A DNA stretch of 64,000 nt from Tetracentron sinense (lineage: Eukaryota; Streptophyta; Magnoliopsida; Trochodendrales; Trochodendraceae), in NCBI GenBank assembly GCA_015143295.1, contig CM026561.1, forward strand, positions 43,652,875 through 43,716,874. The letters are read 5' to 3'. Shown one piece after another: positions 13,601 to 27,195 of the stretch. The notes below the pieces were generated by a model. That model worked only from the letters and a program-made list of their open reading frames with translations. It was not told the origin of the DNA and searched no databases. A program made the translations under genes and the position numbers. Each line of letters starts with the position of its first letter. Position 1 is the first letter of the stretch.

Positions 13601-16600
13601 AGCTTTACATAAGGTCATCCCATTGTTTGTGGTTATTGAAGGCTTTCAATCTATATTGTGTTAAGTGTTAACCTATTTTTTTAGTACACAATGCTTATCA
13701 TCTGGGATTAACATATTTTGAAATGCAAGGATTGCAGGAGCCTGAGACAGAAATTTGTGCAAGCATGTTGGATGCGTTGAATGAATGCATACAGGTTTGT
13801 CATAACCATTGATGAGAGTGGATTATGTATTTTCATTTGGAACTTTGAAAGCATATGAAAACAATGTCTACTTGCACTTTATTTCTGTATTTCACCATCA
13901 ACAAGTAGTAAAAATCTTTACCAACATTGCCACTTACATGTTCTAAGTGTGGTGGAGTTGCTAACCACACGTTCCCTTGCTTTACTTTTATTGCTTACCG
14001 AATAAAGCTTAGAAATATTGACAATATTACAACACCAGTTCAAACTTCAAACTAGGACAGGTCTCAACAAGATGTCTAAGCGACATGCAATGCCATCTAA
14101 GGACAAGGCTAGAGTTTAGTTTCGGGTAGTGAATATCGTATTATCGGTTCAAGTAATTAGAGAATTATGGTTCACCAAGCTTTGCTGCTCACCAGCCTGT
14201 ATATTTTTCCCTTGATATATATGGTGGATATGCGGAATATCATATTCCCAGCCCAAGGAGGAGGGATTTCAGATTAGAACTATGAGTCTATGATTGTGTA
14301 CTGGTTTTCCCTAATGTTGGTACTTGGTACCCACCTCATGGTAGGGATTTAGTTTTTTTTTTTTTAAAATAAAATCTAAACACATTCTATTGTGAACTTG
14401 TTCTGTAGCCCAATAATTGTAACACATTATTTAAAGAATTTTTACCTGTATTGTGCATAATTTTAACCTCTATTATTTGGTATCTAATTTATCGTCTGGG
14501 AACCTTGTTCTGAGATTGTATCACTTCCTTTTAGCTGCTATGTGATCTGGTGGAAGTCCACGACCTTATCTTACAGGCACTTCACTTCCTTCTTTCAGGT
14601 TTCTGGACTACTTCTTGATGAAAGCCAGGTGAGGTGCATCGTGGATGAGATAAAGCAGATAATCACAGCTAGCTCAACTAGAAAAAGAGAAAGAGCGGAG
14701 AGGGCCAAAGCAGAGGACTTTGATGCAGAGGAAGGGGAATTGCTTAAAGAAGAAAATGAGCAAGAAGAAGAACTTTTTGATCAAGTTTGGCCCCATAACA
14801 CTTTTCTCATGGATGTTAGGCTTATTTAGTTAATGTTATTTGATTAGTTGTCTGTATAGCTCTATTTGATATTTTAATTTTAAGAATCATAAAACTTTTG
14901 TCTAGTTGTTGCGTCATATTTCTTTTCTGGTTCCAGGTTGGTGATTGCTTGGGCACTTTGATCAAAACATTCAAGGCCTCTTTCTTGCCTTTCTTCGACG
15001 AGCTTTCGTCATATATAACACCTATGTGGGTAAGTTCATCACAAAAATACAACGGTGATCACTTTTTTTCTTCTTCCTGTATTTAAAGTCTGTGTGTTGC
15101 TTCCACTAGCTGTTGTGGTGCATGAATAACTGGTATATTTTCAGCAAGAAATCTATGTATTTCATGATCTCACTATAGTTGCATGAATGACTATTGCTGA
15201 ACTGCCAATTGATAGTGCATTTGTGTGGCTACAGTCAGCTCAACATCATAACCACATTATGTCATTGTAAACATGACATGTCTTTTCGACTTTGAGTGCT
15301 ATTTTTCTTGTGTGTGTAAATATTATTTTACTAGTCAATGAAGTTGAATTTACTAGAGTATATAGCATCACAGTACTTCTCGATAGTGTATCCCAATTAA
15401 TGCATAATTACTTAGTTCTTTTACCATGATAACAGCACTAATGCACTTCTCTCTAGTCTTGACTTCTGACATAATTGGCATCATCAGTCTTTTGAACCCT
15501 TTTACTCTTATCACGCATTTGAAAAAATTCTATTGTTTGATCCTTAAATTTTCTAATATATTGTAAGACAATAACTATATCCAATCAATAAATAATTTCT
15601 TGATACTCGAGTATTGAGCATAACATGAGAGGAAGACATGCCTCTCATGTTATGCTAAAACAAATGGATAGACGATCACCACATTGAACATGATGTCAGA
15701 GCAAATGAGGTTTCAATAAAGAGGGACTTTTTTTATATGAAGCCAACCATGCAAGGAAGATGATAAGATTGGAGCAGCTGACTTCCTTGCGGTGCCAAAT
15801 AGGCAAGCTTTCCTTGATGGTAACATGAAAAAATGTAAAATGAAGGAGGCATCAAGAAGTATATAAGAATTAAGGAACTTGACTATATATGGGTAAAGAA
15901 TTGAAAGGGATCAATTTCAAGAAGTATATAAGAAACTCGACTTCACAGGTGTTCTCTGGCATCAATTTCAAGAATACAAGGCGGGCCTCTATTTGTAAAG
16001 AATTTAAAGGGATTTGAATGCAGGTCTTCAAATTTGGGTGGTAGGAAATTTTGGAATGTGAGACAAAGAAGCAGATCCATTAGGCCTTGTTGGAATAAGC
16101 TTATCCCGGGTAGTCTAAAACTAAAACTTTTGCGGCTGCTCATTTGGTAATCCAGGTCTAGCAGGCATAGGAGGATTCTGACAGAAACACTGTCCCAATT
16201 GTTTCTGGATTCAGTGGGTATAAAAGTATCTAACAAGGCAGAGGCTCTTGCGCTCTTAGAAGCCATTCTCATTTTATAAAATTTCCCACCAGCTCCTTCA
16301 TTGTGGAAGGAGACTTGTTAGCTTAGGGCAGTGGGTTTGTCGAAATTGTTTAACATCGTTTATCATATCGTAAATATTAAATATTTTGTCCAATCACACT
16401 CTTAAGGAGCACTGAATCAGAAACTAACCGGCTTGCTAAATCTGGAGCTTCTAGGTCCTCTTTGTACATTGGGAATTTATTTCCTAATTCTCTTTTAATG
16501 CATTTCATACTTTACTAGTAAAAAAAAGAACAGAAAAATTAAGCAAGCTTTGGATCAATGTTGAAAATGGGTGAGATTATTTTTGATTGTGAAAGTATGA

Positions 16601-19600
16601 ATTAGTAGTTTCATGGACAAAAGACAGAAAATTGTGCAGAATATTTTGAGAAGGCCTAACAAAAGTAAAATATGTTTCACATTTGTCTGGCATGTGAGTC
16701 CAGCTTGTGAGTACTGCCTGTAAAAAAATATTCGACTTTCTCCATCTTCTAAGTTTTTCCTTCCTATGGATACCTGAGTTGCAAGAAGTGATTCGGTTGC
16801 TTGTTTGTTTTTTATGAAATTTGGTAAAGTGCTGCCAAAAGTCTTAGATAAGGGATGTCATTTTAAATGATCCATGTTGAGTTCTGCTCTTAATCCATAT
16901 CACTAATGGAGCAGCTTTATTGGGGATTAGATCCTGACATCCTGTATGACAATCTAAAGAGATGTTGCTTCGTCTTCAGTTGCATTTGTGGTCTAGGCTA
17001 CGCATCATGTGTGTACACCTAAGTTGCACAAACATGGACACGGCATGGATGCAAGGTGTCAGTATTGTGAGAGCTAAAGTTAGCAAAGAAGAGAACTCAA
17101 TCAAATTTCTATGTAGGTCTCGGTCATTCAAAAACAGGACATGAGTTAGTACAAAAATGGTAATAAAACTAGCCAAAAGTGTTGTGTAGTGGCCGTTACT
17201 TTATGTTTTTGGCAGGGTCCAAACTGTTACGCAGTCCGGTACCTATAAAACACCAAAGAACATAGGAACTAGCCGTTATGTGTTACATGACGTAGGAGTT
17301 AGGATTTAGCGAAATCCTACCTTTACGAATGTTACATAAGAGGTCAGTTTGGTCCACAACATTATTATTGTCCTTTATACGAAAATAAGTTGATGTAAAA
17401 ATAATAACAAGGGCCGTTTATACTAAAAATTACTCATTCTAATAATAATAATAATAACAGTAATAATAATAGTAATTGTCTTTTATACCCAAAACGACTC
17501 ATAAAAAAATAATAGTGGTTTTAACGTTACGTAACTGTTGCGGTAGGGTCTGTTACGTACACATAAGCCACTATTTTATTAATCCATAAATGCAACTTGA
17601 TAGAAACCATGATACTGCATGCCAACCATTCCATGTTGATTGGGCATGGCCTTGAGATCCATCTCTAGGTGAATCCAAAAGAGTGGAGGGAGACAAAATG
17701 TTATTAGTCTTGTGATGGTCAGAATTCCCAAGAGGAGGGGAAACATAGAATTGGAGATTTTTAATGTGGGTTTGCTTGGTCCCTCTTGGCCCCACTACCC
17801 CAGCCGCATTATAAGGAATTTCAAACCATAGGGGGCAGCAGAAGCAACATCTCAAAATGCCTTCTAGATTTATTGTTTTTGATTCGATTTCTCCCAATTC
17901 AGTGGCAGTGTTGTATTTTGAGCAACTTTAGGTTTCTTTTGATTTGTGTTATTTTTATCTTTCTTTTAGAGTTGACTTGAGATTTTTTTAGAGCATTCCT
18001 ATGGTCATTTTGGTGAGCTAGATAGCTAAAAAGTGCTAAATAACACCCCCAACAGCCTCACCAATTTGACGTTTTCGGTTTGGTGAGTGTGCAGTACTCA
18101 CCAACTTTGGTGAGTCACTGTACACTCACCAAAGTTGAATCTCTCTCTTTCCCTCCTTCTTTGTGGGCCCACACAAATAAAATAAAGGTTTCTCTCTCCC
18201 TTTTTTTTTTTACTGTGGAAGTGATAAAATAATGAGAGTTTTGACTATTTTGGTGAGGCTGCAGGGAGTGTTTTTAAAAAAGTGGCTCACCAACATGACT
18301 TTTTGTGAGTTTTGGCTATTTTGGTAAGTAAAATTTGGTGAGGCTGCTAGGAATGCTCTTAGTAGTTTGAGTTGTTTTGATGATCTTTTTATTTTTTATC
18401 TTAGTCATTACTAAATTAGTTGTCTAGAGGATCTTTTTAAATCTCAGTCATTACCAAATTAGGAGTTTGGGTTCCTTTTCTTTTGTTGTCATCGTTAGTT
18501 AGAGTCCTATTTAAAGAAGGAAATGGCTTGATAGCTATCCCCTCCTCCTTATAAACATGTGTGCTAGCCTTCTTTATTTCACAAGTTTTAAGTCAATGTG
18601 AATTCAGAAGTTGATTCAATTGTTCAAGCTCTTTGGTGCTGAATCCAGTTATTGAAGGTGTTGATTCCTTCCAGCTCTTGAGATGAGATCTTCTAGATCA
18701 ATCCTAGGAGGTGGACTCCCCCCATACTTATTTCCATGGTTCAAAAACCTGAAAATTCGACTCGACTCGAAAGTTAACCGGGTTGAGTAACTCGGAAAGC
18801 TCGAAAAAAACTCGACTCGGTTTAACTCGGAATATTTATGTTATAACTTGAAAAAACTGGGTTAAAACAACTCAAAGTACACTAATTTTACAGCCTCAAA
18901 CCTAAAAAGTAGGATTAATAGAACACATAGAAGGTTGTTTTTGTGGACCCAAAACATATGATGCAAAAACAATGTGACATTCGAGTTTATGTTTTAAAAA
19001 ATGATAAAAATACCCTTTTGTGACTCGACCTAGTCTGGCGAGTCGAAAAACTCGGCTTGACTCGTCCGAGTCACTCGAGTAACTCGGCAAATAGTGTCTT
19101 CTTCGAGTTTTGAGGTGACTCGACTCGAAATTCAGTCGAGTCGAGTAACTCGGCCAAGTTACTCGGGTGACTCGACGAGTTTTCGAACTATGCTTATTTC
19201 CATCACAGCCTATTAAGGTATTATTTCATCTTTTTTACAACAAAAAATATATATATTCCATTCTACTTGATTATTTTAGTTCTTTGTTTCAAGTTTTATT
19301 TTCTTGAATCTTGAAGTTAAACCTCCCTAGTCAACCACCCTTGTTTTCCACACCTAACCTTATGATTATTGCTTCCATACGCTTACTCAGGAGTCAAGCC
19401 TATAGCTATGCCTCAGGATCACTGTTCTCAATCCTAAAATCTTCGACTTGTGTTTCTTGAACCCTAGAAAATACCCTTACCCTCCATCTTAAACTAACCC
19501 TTGACTACCTCGGGTTATTTTCCTCATCTATTTTCTCAATTATGAGTAAAATCTTGAAGTTTCTTCGAAATCTCGTACTTTAAAATTCTAATTGAAAGCT

Positions 19601-22600
19601 CCCTACTCCTTGGCTACAACAGTCGGTTTCGGCATATCCCAAAAAACAAGAATCGAGGGCACGACGTATATTTTAATTTAGAAAATTATTATATTTAAAT
19701 TGATATACAAAATGCCAATGTTTTAAAACGTGAAAGCGTGAGGCGAGGCATTAGGACCTCAAGATGCCTAATCGTAAGCCTCGAGGCGTGAGGCGTAAGC
19801 CTCATAAGAAAGCTTCATGCCCTCTCATTTTAACAAATAAATATAAAATAATAAGAAATTTCAAAAAGAATAAAAAAGTTAATGAAAAATTATAGTGTAT
19901 ATATATGTGTGTGTGTGTGTTTGTGTATTCATTTACATTGTGTGTATTCGTGTGAGCGCACGCCTACACATAGGAAATAGTGAAATACTATATAAATTAG
20001 TTAAAACAATTAACAAATTAAAAAAAATGACATTTAAGTCTCAGTTGTGACTGGAAACTTAGTTTTAGTTAATTTATGAGATGTACGCCATAGACTTAAA
20101 GCGAGCTTCAAGGCATGAGGCGTGTGCCCCGCATAGGGTTTAAGCCTCATGGTTGAGCCTCGAGGCGTTTTCCTTAAGCCTCTCCCCGAGGTGCAAGTCT
20201 CACAAGCTTTTTAAAATACTGTAAAATGCTATGAGAAATTGTATAGGGAGCTAATTAAATATGAAAGCATCAATCATTGCAAATATCAGGAAATGAATAA
20301 AATATATATAGATTCTAACACTAAAGCGAGAGGGTGGAGTACCATATATATATTTATAATTGAAGGCATAATTTTTAAAAGTCAAATAGAATACTACATT
20401 GACTAATTTGTTACTTGATTAGTTTGTCAAGTACTAAACAAACAATGATTTAACAGTTATCAATTTAATTGAATATTATTTTCAGAAGTATCATGCATTA
20501 CAAATTTACCATTCATCAATAGTATAATAAGACATAAATTGAAGCAAACGAAGTATTGAATCAGAGGCGCGCTAGCCCCACTATTAGGCATTCCCTAGTC
20601 AGCCAAAAACCAACACCTATTAAAGCAAAGACAGGTGTTGGTTTTTTGGCTGAAAGAAAGGCAGTGTTGGTTTTTGGCTGAGTAGGGAATGCCTGAGAGT
20701 AGGGTAGGGCTAGCACGACTCATTGAGCCCTCCACTGATGAAGAGTCTTATAATAATAATTCTAAATTTATGATGGTACTTTTAAGAAGGTACGGATAGT
20801 TGTAGTTGTAAGTAACAACAAGTGTCTGTCTTGTGTGTCCATGCGTATTGACACACGATATGCCTACAAACTCGAAGGGTCCACTCCATAGTTACCATGG
20901 TGAGAAACAAAATGAGAAGTGAAGCGAGACTCAAAAAATCACGGGGAAATGTGAAGCGAGAAATAAGATATGGGCAGCCGTACCTTAGATCTTGCTTTAC
21001 ATGAGATAGGTATGAAGAACCAGGCGCCTTAGGTTCTAATCCAACGATACTTGCTTAAGGTTTACACCCTAGGCTGTAAGTTGGGTCTATCTCATCACGT
21101 CACTATATGGAAGGGATGAACCATCACGTCACTAAATGGAAGGGATGAAGTGAGCTTCTACCTAGCTTCCCTGCAACTATGGTCCGCTCAACATATGTGT
21201 GCACAATCTCATCCTAATCATTCAAGGCTCCCAAACTACACCCTTCTCTTGTTGCTTTGGTTTCTGAATAAAAGTTCAGCTTTAACATTAGAGCCTACAG
21301 TCATCTTGGCTCTACAGCAGGTAAGAAGCCCTTGCCTTTTAGTGATACTTGTGGTGAGGTTTCATCTCTTATTTATAGTTATAGTCATGTATGCTTTTGA
21401 ATACCCATTCAGCGTTACAGAATTGCCCATCTGTTCCAAAACTGATTGTCCTGACTTTTCTTAGCTTTCACTTCCTTGCCACCTCAGCCATCAAGATTGG
21501 ACATCCATCTTAGCATAGCGTTTCTTTGGTTGAAGGTGGTTACCCTGTCTTAAGATATACTCTGTAGTCTGTACATGGAATTGAAGTTACCCATATATAA
21601 ATTTGAAACAAGCGCAATCTCTTTCTTCAGATTTGGTGTGCATAGCATGCTGTCTTTTCAGATTTAAAATAGAGGTCACGGCATTTGTAAGGTACAGACA
21701 TGGAATATGTTTCCTAGGAAAGACTGGTTAATTAGTTTCTCCATTGGGGTCGTAGAAGGATTCATTTCCGTAAATTTCATATGATTTCGATTGCTAAGCC
21801 TGTTGGACCTGTACATTTTGTCCATTGCATCAGAAACTGGATTAGTTTGATAACAGTTACTTATGTTAAGAAATGTTGCAGAATCTACTTGCTATTTTGA
21901 TGAGATATTTGGTGCTTAACATGTGACATGTTTCTATTAGATACAGGGGCGGAGCCAGGGGGGGGTGGGGGGTGGCCATGGCCCCCCCAAATTTTTTGTA
22001 ATTCCTTAGTGCACTAGTATGAATAGTGGGCCCCTCAATTAAAAACTAATAATTTTAGTAAACTTGGCCCCCCCAATTTTTTTGTCCTATATAATACAGT
22101 GGTCCCCCCAATTTTTTTTGTCATATATATAGTGGGCCCCCCAATGAAGTCCCCTTATGCCCTTGAGGTTACCAAATGTCCCTATTGACACCCCTTAACT
22201 ATGGTTAAAATTCACCCAATCTCAGGGTTCACCTACTTATCCTTGGTTTTTAGAAACAAATATTTAAATAATTTTAACCTTAGGTGTTAGTTAATTTTAA
22301 ACTAGGGTTCAAAAAGAAATTTTGATACGTTTTTTAAAACCAAGGATAGGTGGGTGAATCTTAACCACAATTAAGGGGTATTAATAGGGACACGGGGCGA
22401 CCTCAAAGGCGTTACCGGGAAAAAAAAAATCTCAAAATAAAAAAACTACCCCAAATTTTTTTTCTCAGGGGCTACGCCCCCAAACCCCCCAAATTCCATA
22501 CCCTCAAATCAACTTTTTTTTTAATACATGTACTTTGGTCCCCCCAATGAAAAATTCCTGGCTCCGCCCCTGATTAGATAGTAATTGAATTTCAATCACC

Positions 22601-23932
22601 TCGATCATTAAAATAAAAAAGATAGAGAAAAGTTTAAATTGTGAGCCCACAGTCTCGATCAGGAGTCAAAACTAGTCTTGATTCTTGAATAGCATGCAGG
22701 ATCCGTTTTCCATTCAATGATTAGATTTATTACTGTCATTGCTCTGTCTATCTTGAATATGTGCAATGAGCTCAACCCTTGAGCTTTCAGATAATTATTC
22801 TTTTGAGTAGTTGGATTTACTTTTTTTGTTACAATGCTTTTCACAAATAGGGTAAGGATAAAACACCTGAAGAGAGAAGGATTGCCATTTGCATATTTGA
22901 TGATGTTGCGGAACAATGCCGAGAAGCAGCTCTTAAGTAAGCATACCCCTTCAATATATCTAGTTTGGATACTGATTGCAAATTAGTACATTCCTTCATT
23001 TATTTATTCTACGTGTTGGTGGAACAGATATTATGATACTTATCTTCCTTTCCTGTTGGAAGCCTGCAATGATGATAACTCGGATGTTCGACAGGTTTGC
23101 ATTCTGAGCAGTGCCTGTGGTGGGTTTCTACCTCTCATGTTCTTCTGGATCTCATTTAAGATAAATGTTTTTATTTTCAGGCAGCTGTTTATGGAATTGG
23201 TATTTGTGCGGAGTTTGGTGGATCTATGTTTAAACCTCTTGTAGGAGGTAGCTTTCTTAATCCGCTTGTATTTCAAGGAACTTGTCCCTCTATAAACCGT
23301 ATATGAACAACTCTATTAGTTTTCTACAGAGGCTCTTTCCAGGCTAAATGTTGTGATAAGGCATCCCAATGCATTGCATTCGGATAATGTGATGGCATAC
23401 GACAATGCTGTTTCAGCTCTTGGGAAAATATGTCAGTTCCATCGTGACAGTATTGATGCAGCTCAGGTAATTTCATCTCCCCATTTAATATTTTTAAGGT
23501 TTGTTTTGTAATCAAGTCTTGACTAAATACAGACTTACATATCTCATCTTTGGCCACAGCTTTCTATCCACTTTTATATATTCTTTTTAACAAAGGGACA
23601 GTGAATGCATCTGCACTTAGTTTGGTAAATCTTATTGGCAAATTCATTGATAGAACTATGATTGACCGAATGATTTTGCTTGTTTCGTATTTCTTCTATT
23701 GTTATATGGCCGATTATTCTCATGATCTTATAAGTTATAAGCTATGATTGTTTATTATATTTTATCAGTGGAAACCTATGTGATGCACAGGGAGAGAGAT
23801 AAACAAAAATTCATGAGTTTGTAGCAAACCCTATTGACAAAAATATCTGAAACCTTGGACAAATGGAAACAGAAGTAGAGAAACTGTAAAAAGGAGAAAG
23901 TATTCAAGTTGGAAGAAGAGTGTCAAAGGAAA

Positions 23933-23963
<31 letters not shown>

Positions 23964-24169
23964 CATGCAATGCACTGGGAGGAATAAAGGCATGAGTGAG
24001 AATAAACCAACAAAGAAACAAAAACATAAATAAAGAGGCTGAAGTGCCAAAGTTGGAAGAAGAGGGTAAAAAAAATTCTCGTTCTCTCTCTTCTCCGACA
24101 CTGCTCTTTATTGTTTTCTCGCCATTGAGGCCTATTGCGGATCCGGATCATATCACATGGCCTCACAAG

Positions 24170-24208
<39 letters not shown>

Positions 24209-25114
24209 CCCATTATTACTTAATAGGGTCTACCATGGGCCTGTGCGTATACTAACACGACCCTTAAAAATACTCTCATTTTCTCTGCCCCCTGTTCTGC
24301 CTCAATTGTTATCTCTCACCGTTGGGTTCTATTGTGGGCTCTGATATATATTACAAAGACCCCAAAAATCTCTTGATCTCCTCGCCTCTCTCTCTCTCTC
24401 ATCTGCTCTTCTAGTAAGAAACCCCCTTAAGCCAACCCATTCACCTACCTAACTTTTTTTTTTTTTTCGTGTGGAAGGGTCTCTCTAAATCTTTTTCTTG
24501 CCCCCTTCCCCATTTTCGCTGAAGGGACTCCTCAACCCAAACTTGTCCACCTAACCCACCTAAATCGCTTCAAAACCTTCATTCAAACCCATTAAATATC
24601 CTATGGGTTAACTTGGAGGGTTAGAAAGAGTGGTATTTTCATCATTTAGGAAAATAACATGTATAGAGGGGTTAGTTTCATTGTTTGCCAAAACGCACGT
24701 AAAGAAAGATATATCCATCATTTGGGAAAAGTTATAAATGAGGGTATTTACTCATTTGAGAAAGCAAATGTAAATATTGGTATTATTACCATTTTGGAAA
24801 AATCTTTAAATAGGGGCATTTTTGTCATTTAAATAAAGGTAATTTTGGTATGTAGAGAGATTCATGTAAAGAAGGATTTTTTATAATCTTGGATTAAAAA
24901 ATTGGTATATTGGTAATTATAGTAAAAAACAATGGTATTTTAAGGAATTGACAGAAGTGTGGTTATTCATTTTTATAATATTTTGTTCATTTTCTTTTTG
25001 TGGACTCTCTCTCTCTCTCTCTGCATGTGGGCAGCATCTCCTTTTCTCCCTCTTGAAGTCATGTGGGATTTTAGGAATTAAAGTTTCATACCTAAAAATT
25101 CTAAGAGACTTATT

Positions 25115-25152
<38 letters not shown>

Positions 25153-27151
25153 GTATGGATTAAATCTTTCCCAATACCATGGCTAAGAATATTGTTTGGT
25201 TACTTATCCATTAAATTTGTGTGTGCGCGTATGTGTGTGAAGTTGTAAAGAAATTTTAATGTAGAAAAATAGTAAGCCATAATAGCTAGAAATAGAATAA
25301 CCAAGATTTTAAGCTCTCTTCGCTAAAAGTTTGCAAGTCAAATATGAGAATTGATTAGTGAATTGTCGATAATTTGGCCAAAAGTTTAGGATTTTCCAGC
25401 CGATAATTCGTAACATTCAAATTAGTAAGAAACAATTAGCAAAAAAATGATTTTTTAGTTGAAACTTCAGGAAATGATAAAGCAAACCATAAATACACTT
25501 AGGGACAACAAAATGTAAAGAAAAAGAGCATAAGAAATACATTCGGAATGAAGATAAGATGCGCTGGCAGTAGTCATAGTAACAAAATTTGGGTTTGGGA
25601 ATAATTCGACGGGGGTCTTGTTCGGGGAAAAATCGGCAAAGTTAGGAAAACTTTGGGGAAAAAATGGAAACGGTGAAAAATAAATTTAATAATTATAAAG
25701 AGAAATTAACATGATACAAACCATAGTTATCAAGTAGGAGTTTGAGAATTATTTGTGTAGGAATAGTTTTGGCAAAATTCGAAAACAAATAGGTAAAAAA
25801 TTGGTCAAGATATGAAAATTTTAAAATAAGATTACTAATTATGAAAATTATATACAAACATATTTCATTTATTCAATATTTAATTTGTGAAATTCGTGAC
25901 ATTTTGAAAAAGTTGTGAATAGTTCGGGAATTAATTATTTGACTAAAAATTCCTATATTATACAAATTTTTTTGAAAAAATCGGTGAAGCTTATTACTAT
26001 GGCAAGAGTTATGCATTAGTATAGCATACATAAAATGTTTAACACTTTTAGTGATACAAATACACTAAGCAACTAAGCAAATTAATTATAATGTTAAAAC
26101 CATAGTTGTAAGGAAGCTATTTACAGGATGGGAAGCTCGCTTCCCAGGGAGCTCGTTTCCCATACTCGCTTCCTTGGGCAGACTCGCTTCATAGGAAGCT
26201 CGATTCCTTGGACAAACTCGCTTTTTAGGAAACTCGCTTCCATCATGTCCCATTTAGTAGTCAAAGGAGTTGTATGTGTGAAGTGATGGTGTAGACCAGA
26301 GTCTATAGCTTAGGGTGTTGACTCTAAGCAAGTATAGTAGGTTTGGAACCTAAGACACCTACCTTTCCACAAAAATCTCATGTAAGATAAAATCAAAGGT
26401 GTAGCCTACACATAATAACATAATGAGAATGAAGAGTCTTATTTCTAATGTCTCGTTTTCCCTTTCCAAAGGTTTTTTTGGGCCATGCTTCTCGCTTTCG
26501 CTTTGCTTCTTGTTTTCGCTTCTCGTTCTGGTAACTAGGGTTAAAACACAATTTTTAGCCCTTAATTGCCTAATCAAGTATTAGGAGATGAACTCCCATA
26601 AAAGAGGAAAGTGTCCATGCTCAGCCTTTTATTTTTTGTTATTTGGGATCATATTCCTTGCCAAGAAGATCTACTGACTCATACCGCTCTTTGCACTATA
26701 TGCTTAGGACTATTAACTCTCCTATCCACTGACATCCCAGCAGCAACAACTAATGTCCCGACAACAGTACGGTGCCTTTTGCATTTAGATGCTCTTGCAT
26801 GACTTGCTAATATGTGGTGAAATGTTTGGACAATCTACCACATCTCACTAACCCTTGCTAGGTGTTTCTTCAGGCGGGTCACTTGCCACTCTTTGTAACA
26901 TGACCCGATAAATACTGAGTGACTTCTGCTTGCTGCCCTAGTTGCCCTAGTATGGCTACTTGTGTTGTCGCCCAATGTTAGGTCTCTTCCCTTGAATCTA
27001 CAAACTAGGGTCTAGACCTAGGCAAGTATCACTGGATTGGAATCAAAGGCACCTACTTCTCCACACATATCTCATGCAGTGTAGTCAAGGCGATTAGGCC
27101 TAGCTAGGCGCCCTAGCTAGGCGAGGCGCTCCCTAGGCGATAAAAATAATT

Positions 27152-27195
<44 letters not shown>

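Larger units (their letters stand above)
15030..22850 (+). other. KETCH1 intron 13 (7.8 kb)
   Basis: Between exons 13 and 14 lie an RNase H relic (about 16080-16500), a Tourist-like MITE (17991-18358), hAT MITEs (18735-19192, 19716-20221, 21944-22572), a fold-back repeat (20568-20717) and a copy of the CATAGTT family (from 20887). Around 17190-17576 a GTTACG-rich segment has weak terminal similarity (AGTGGCCGTTAC against the reverse of the CATAAGCCACT end) and may be another MITE. A 29-31 bp duplication lies near 21089-21148. About 18370-18720 resembles an LTR leader, but this is not proven. Confidence 0.65.

Noticed and set aside
15943-16272. 109-codon minus-strand open frame in KETCH1 intron 13
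   Set aside because: Antisense to an RNase H relic that reads sensibly on the plus strand.
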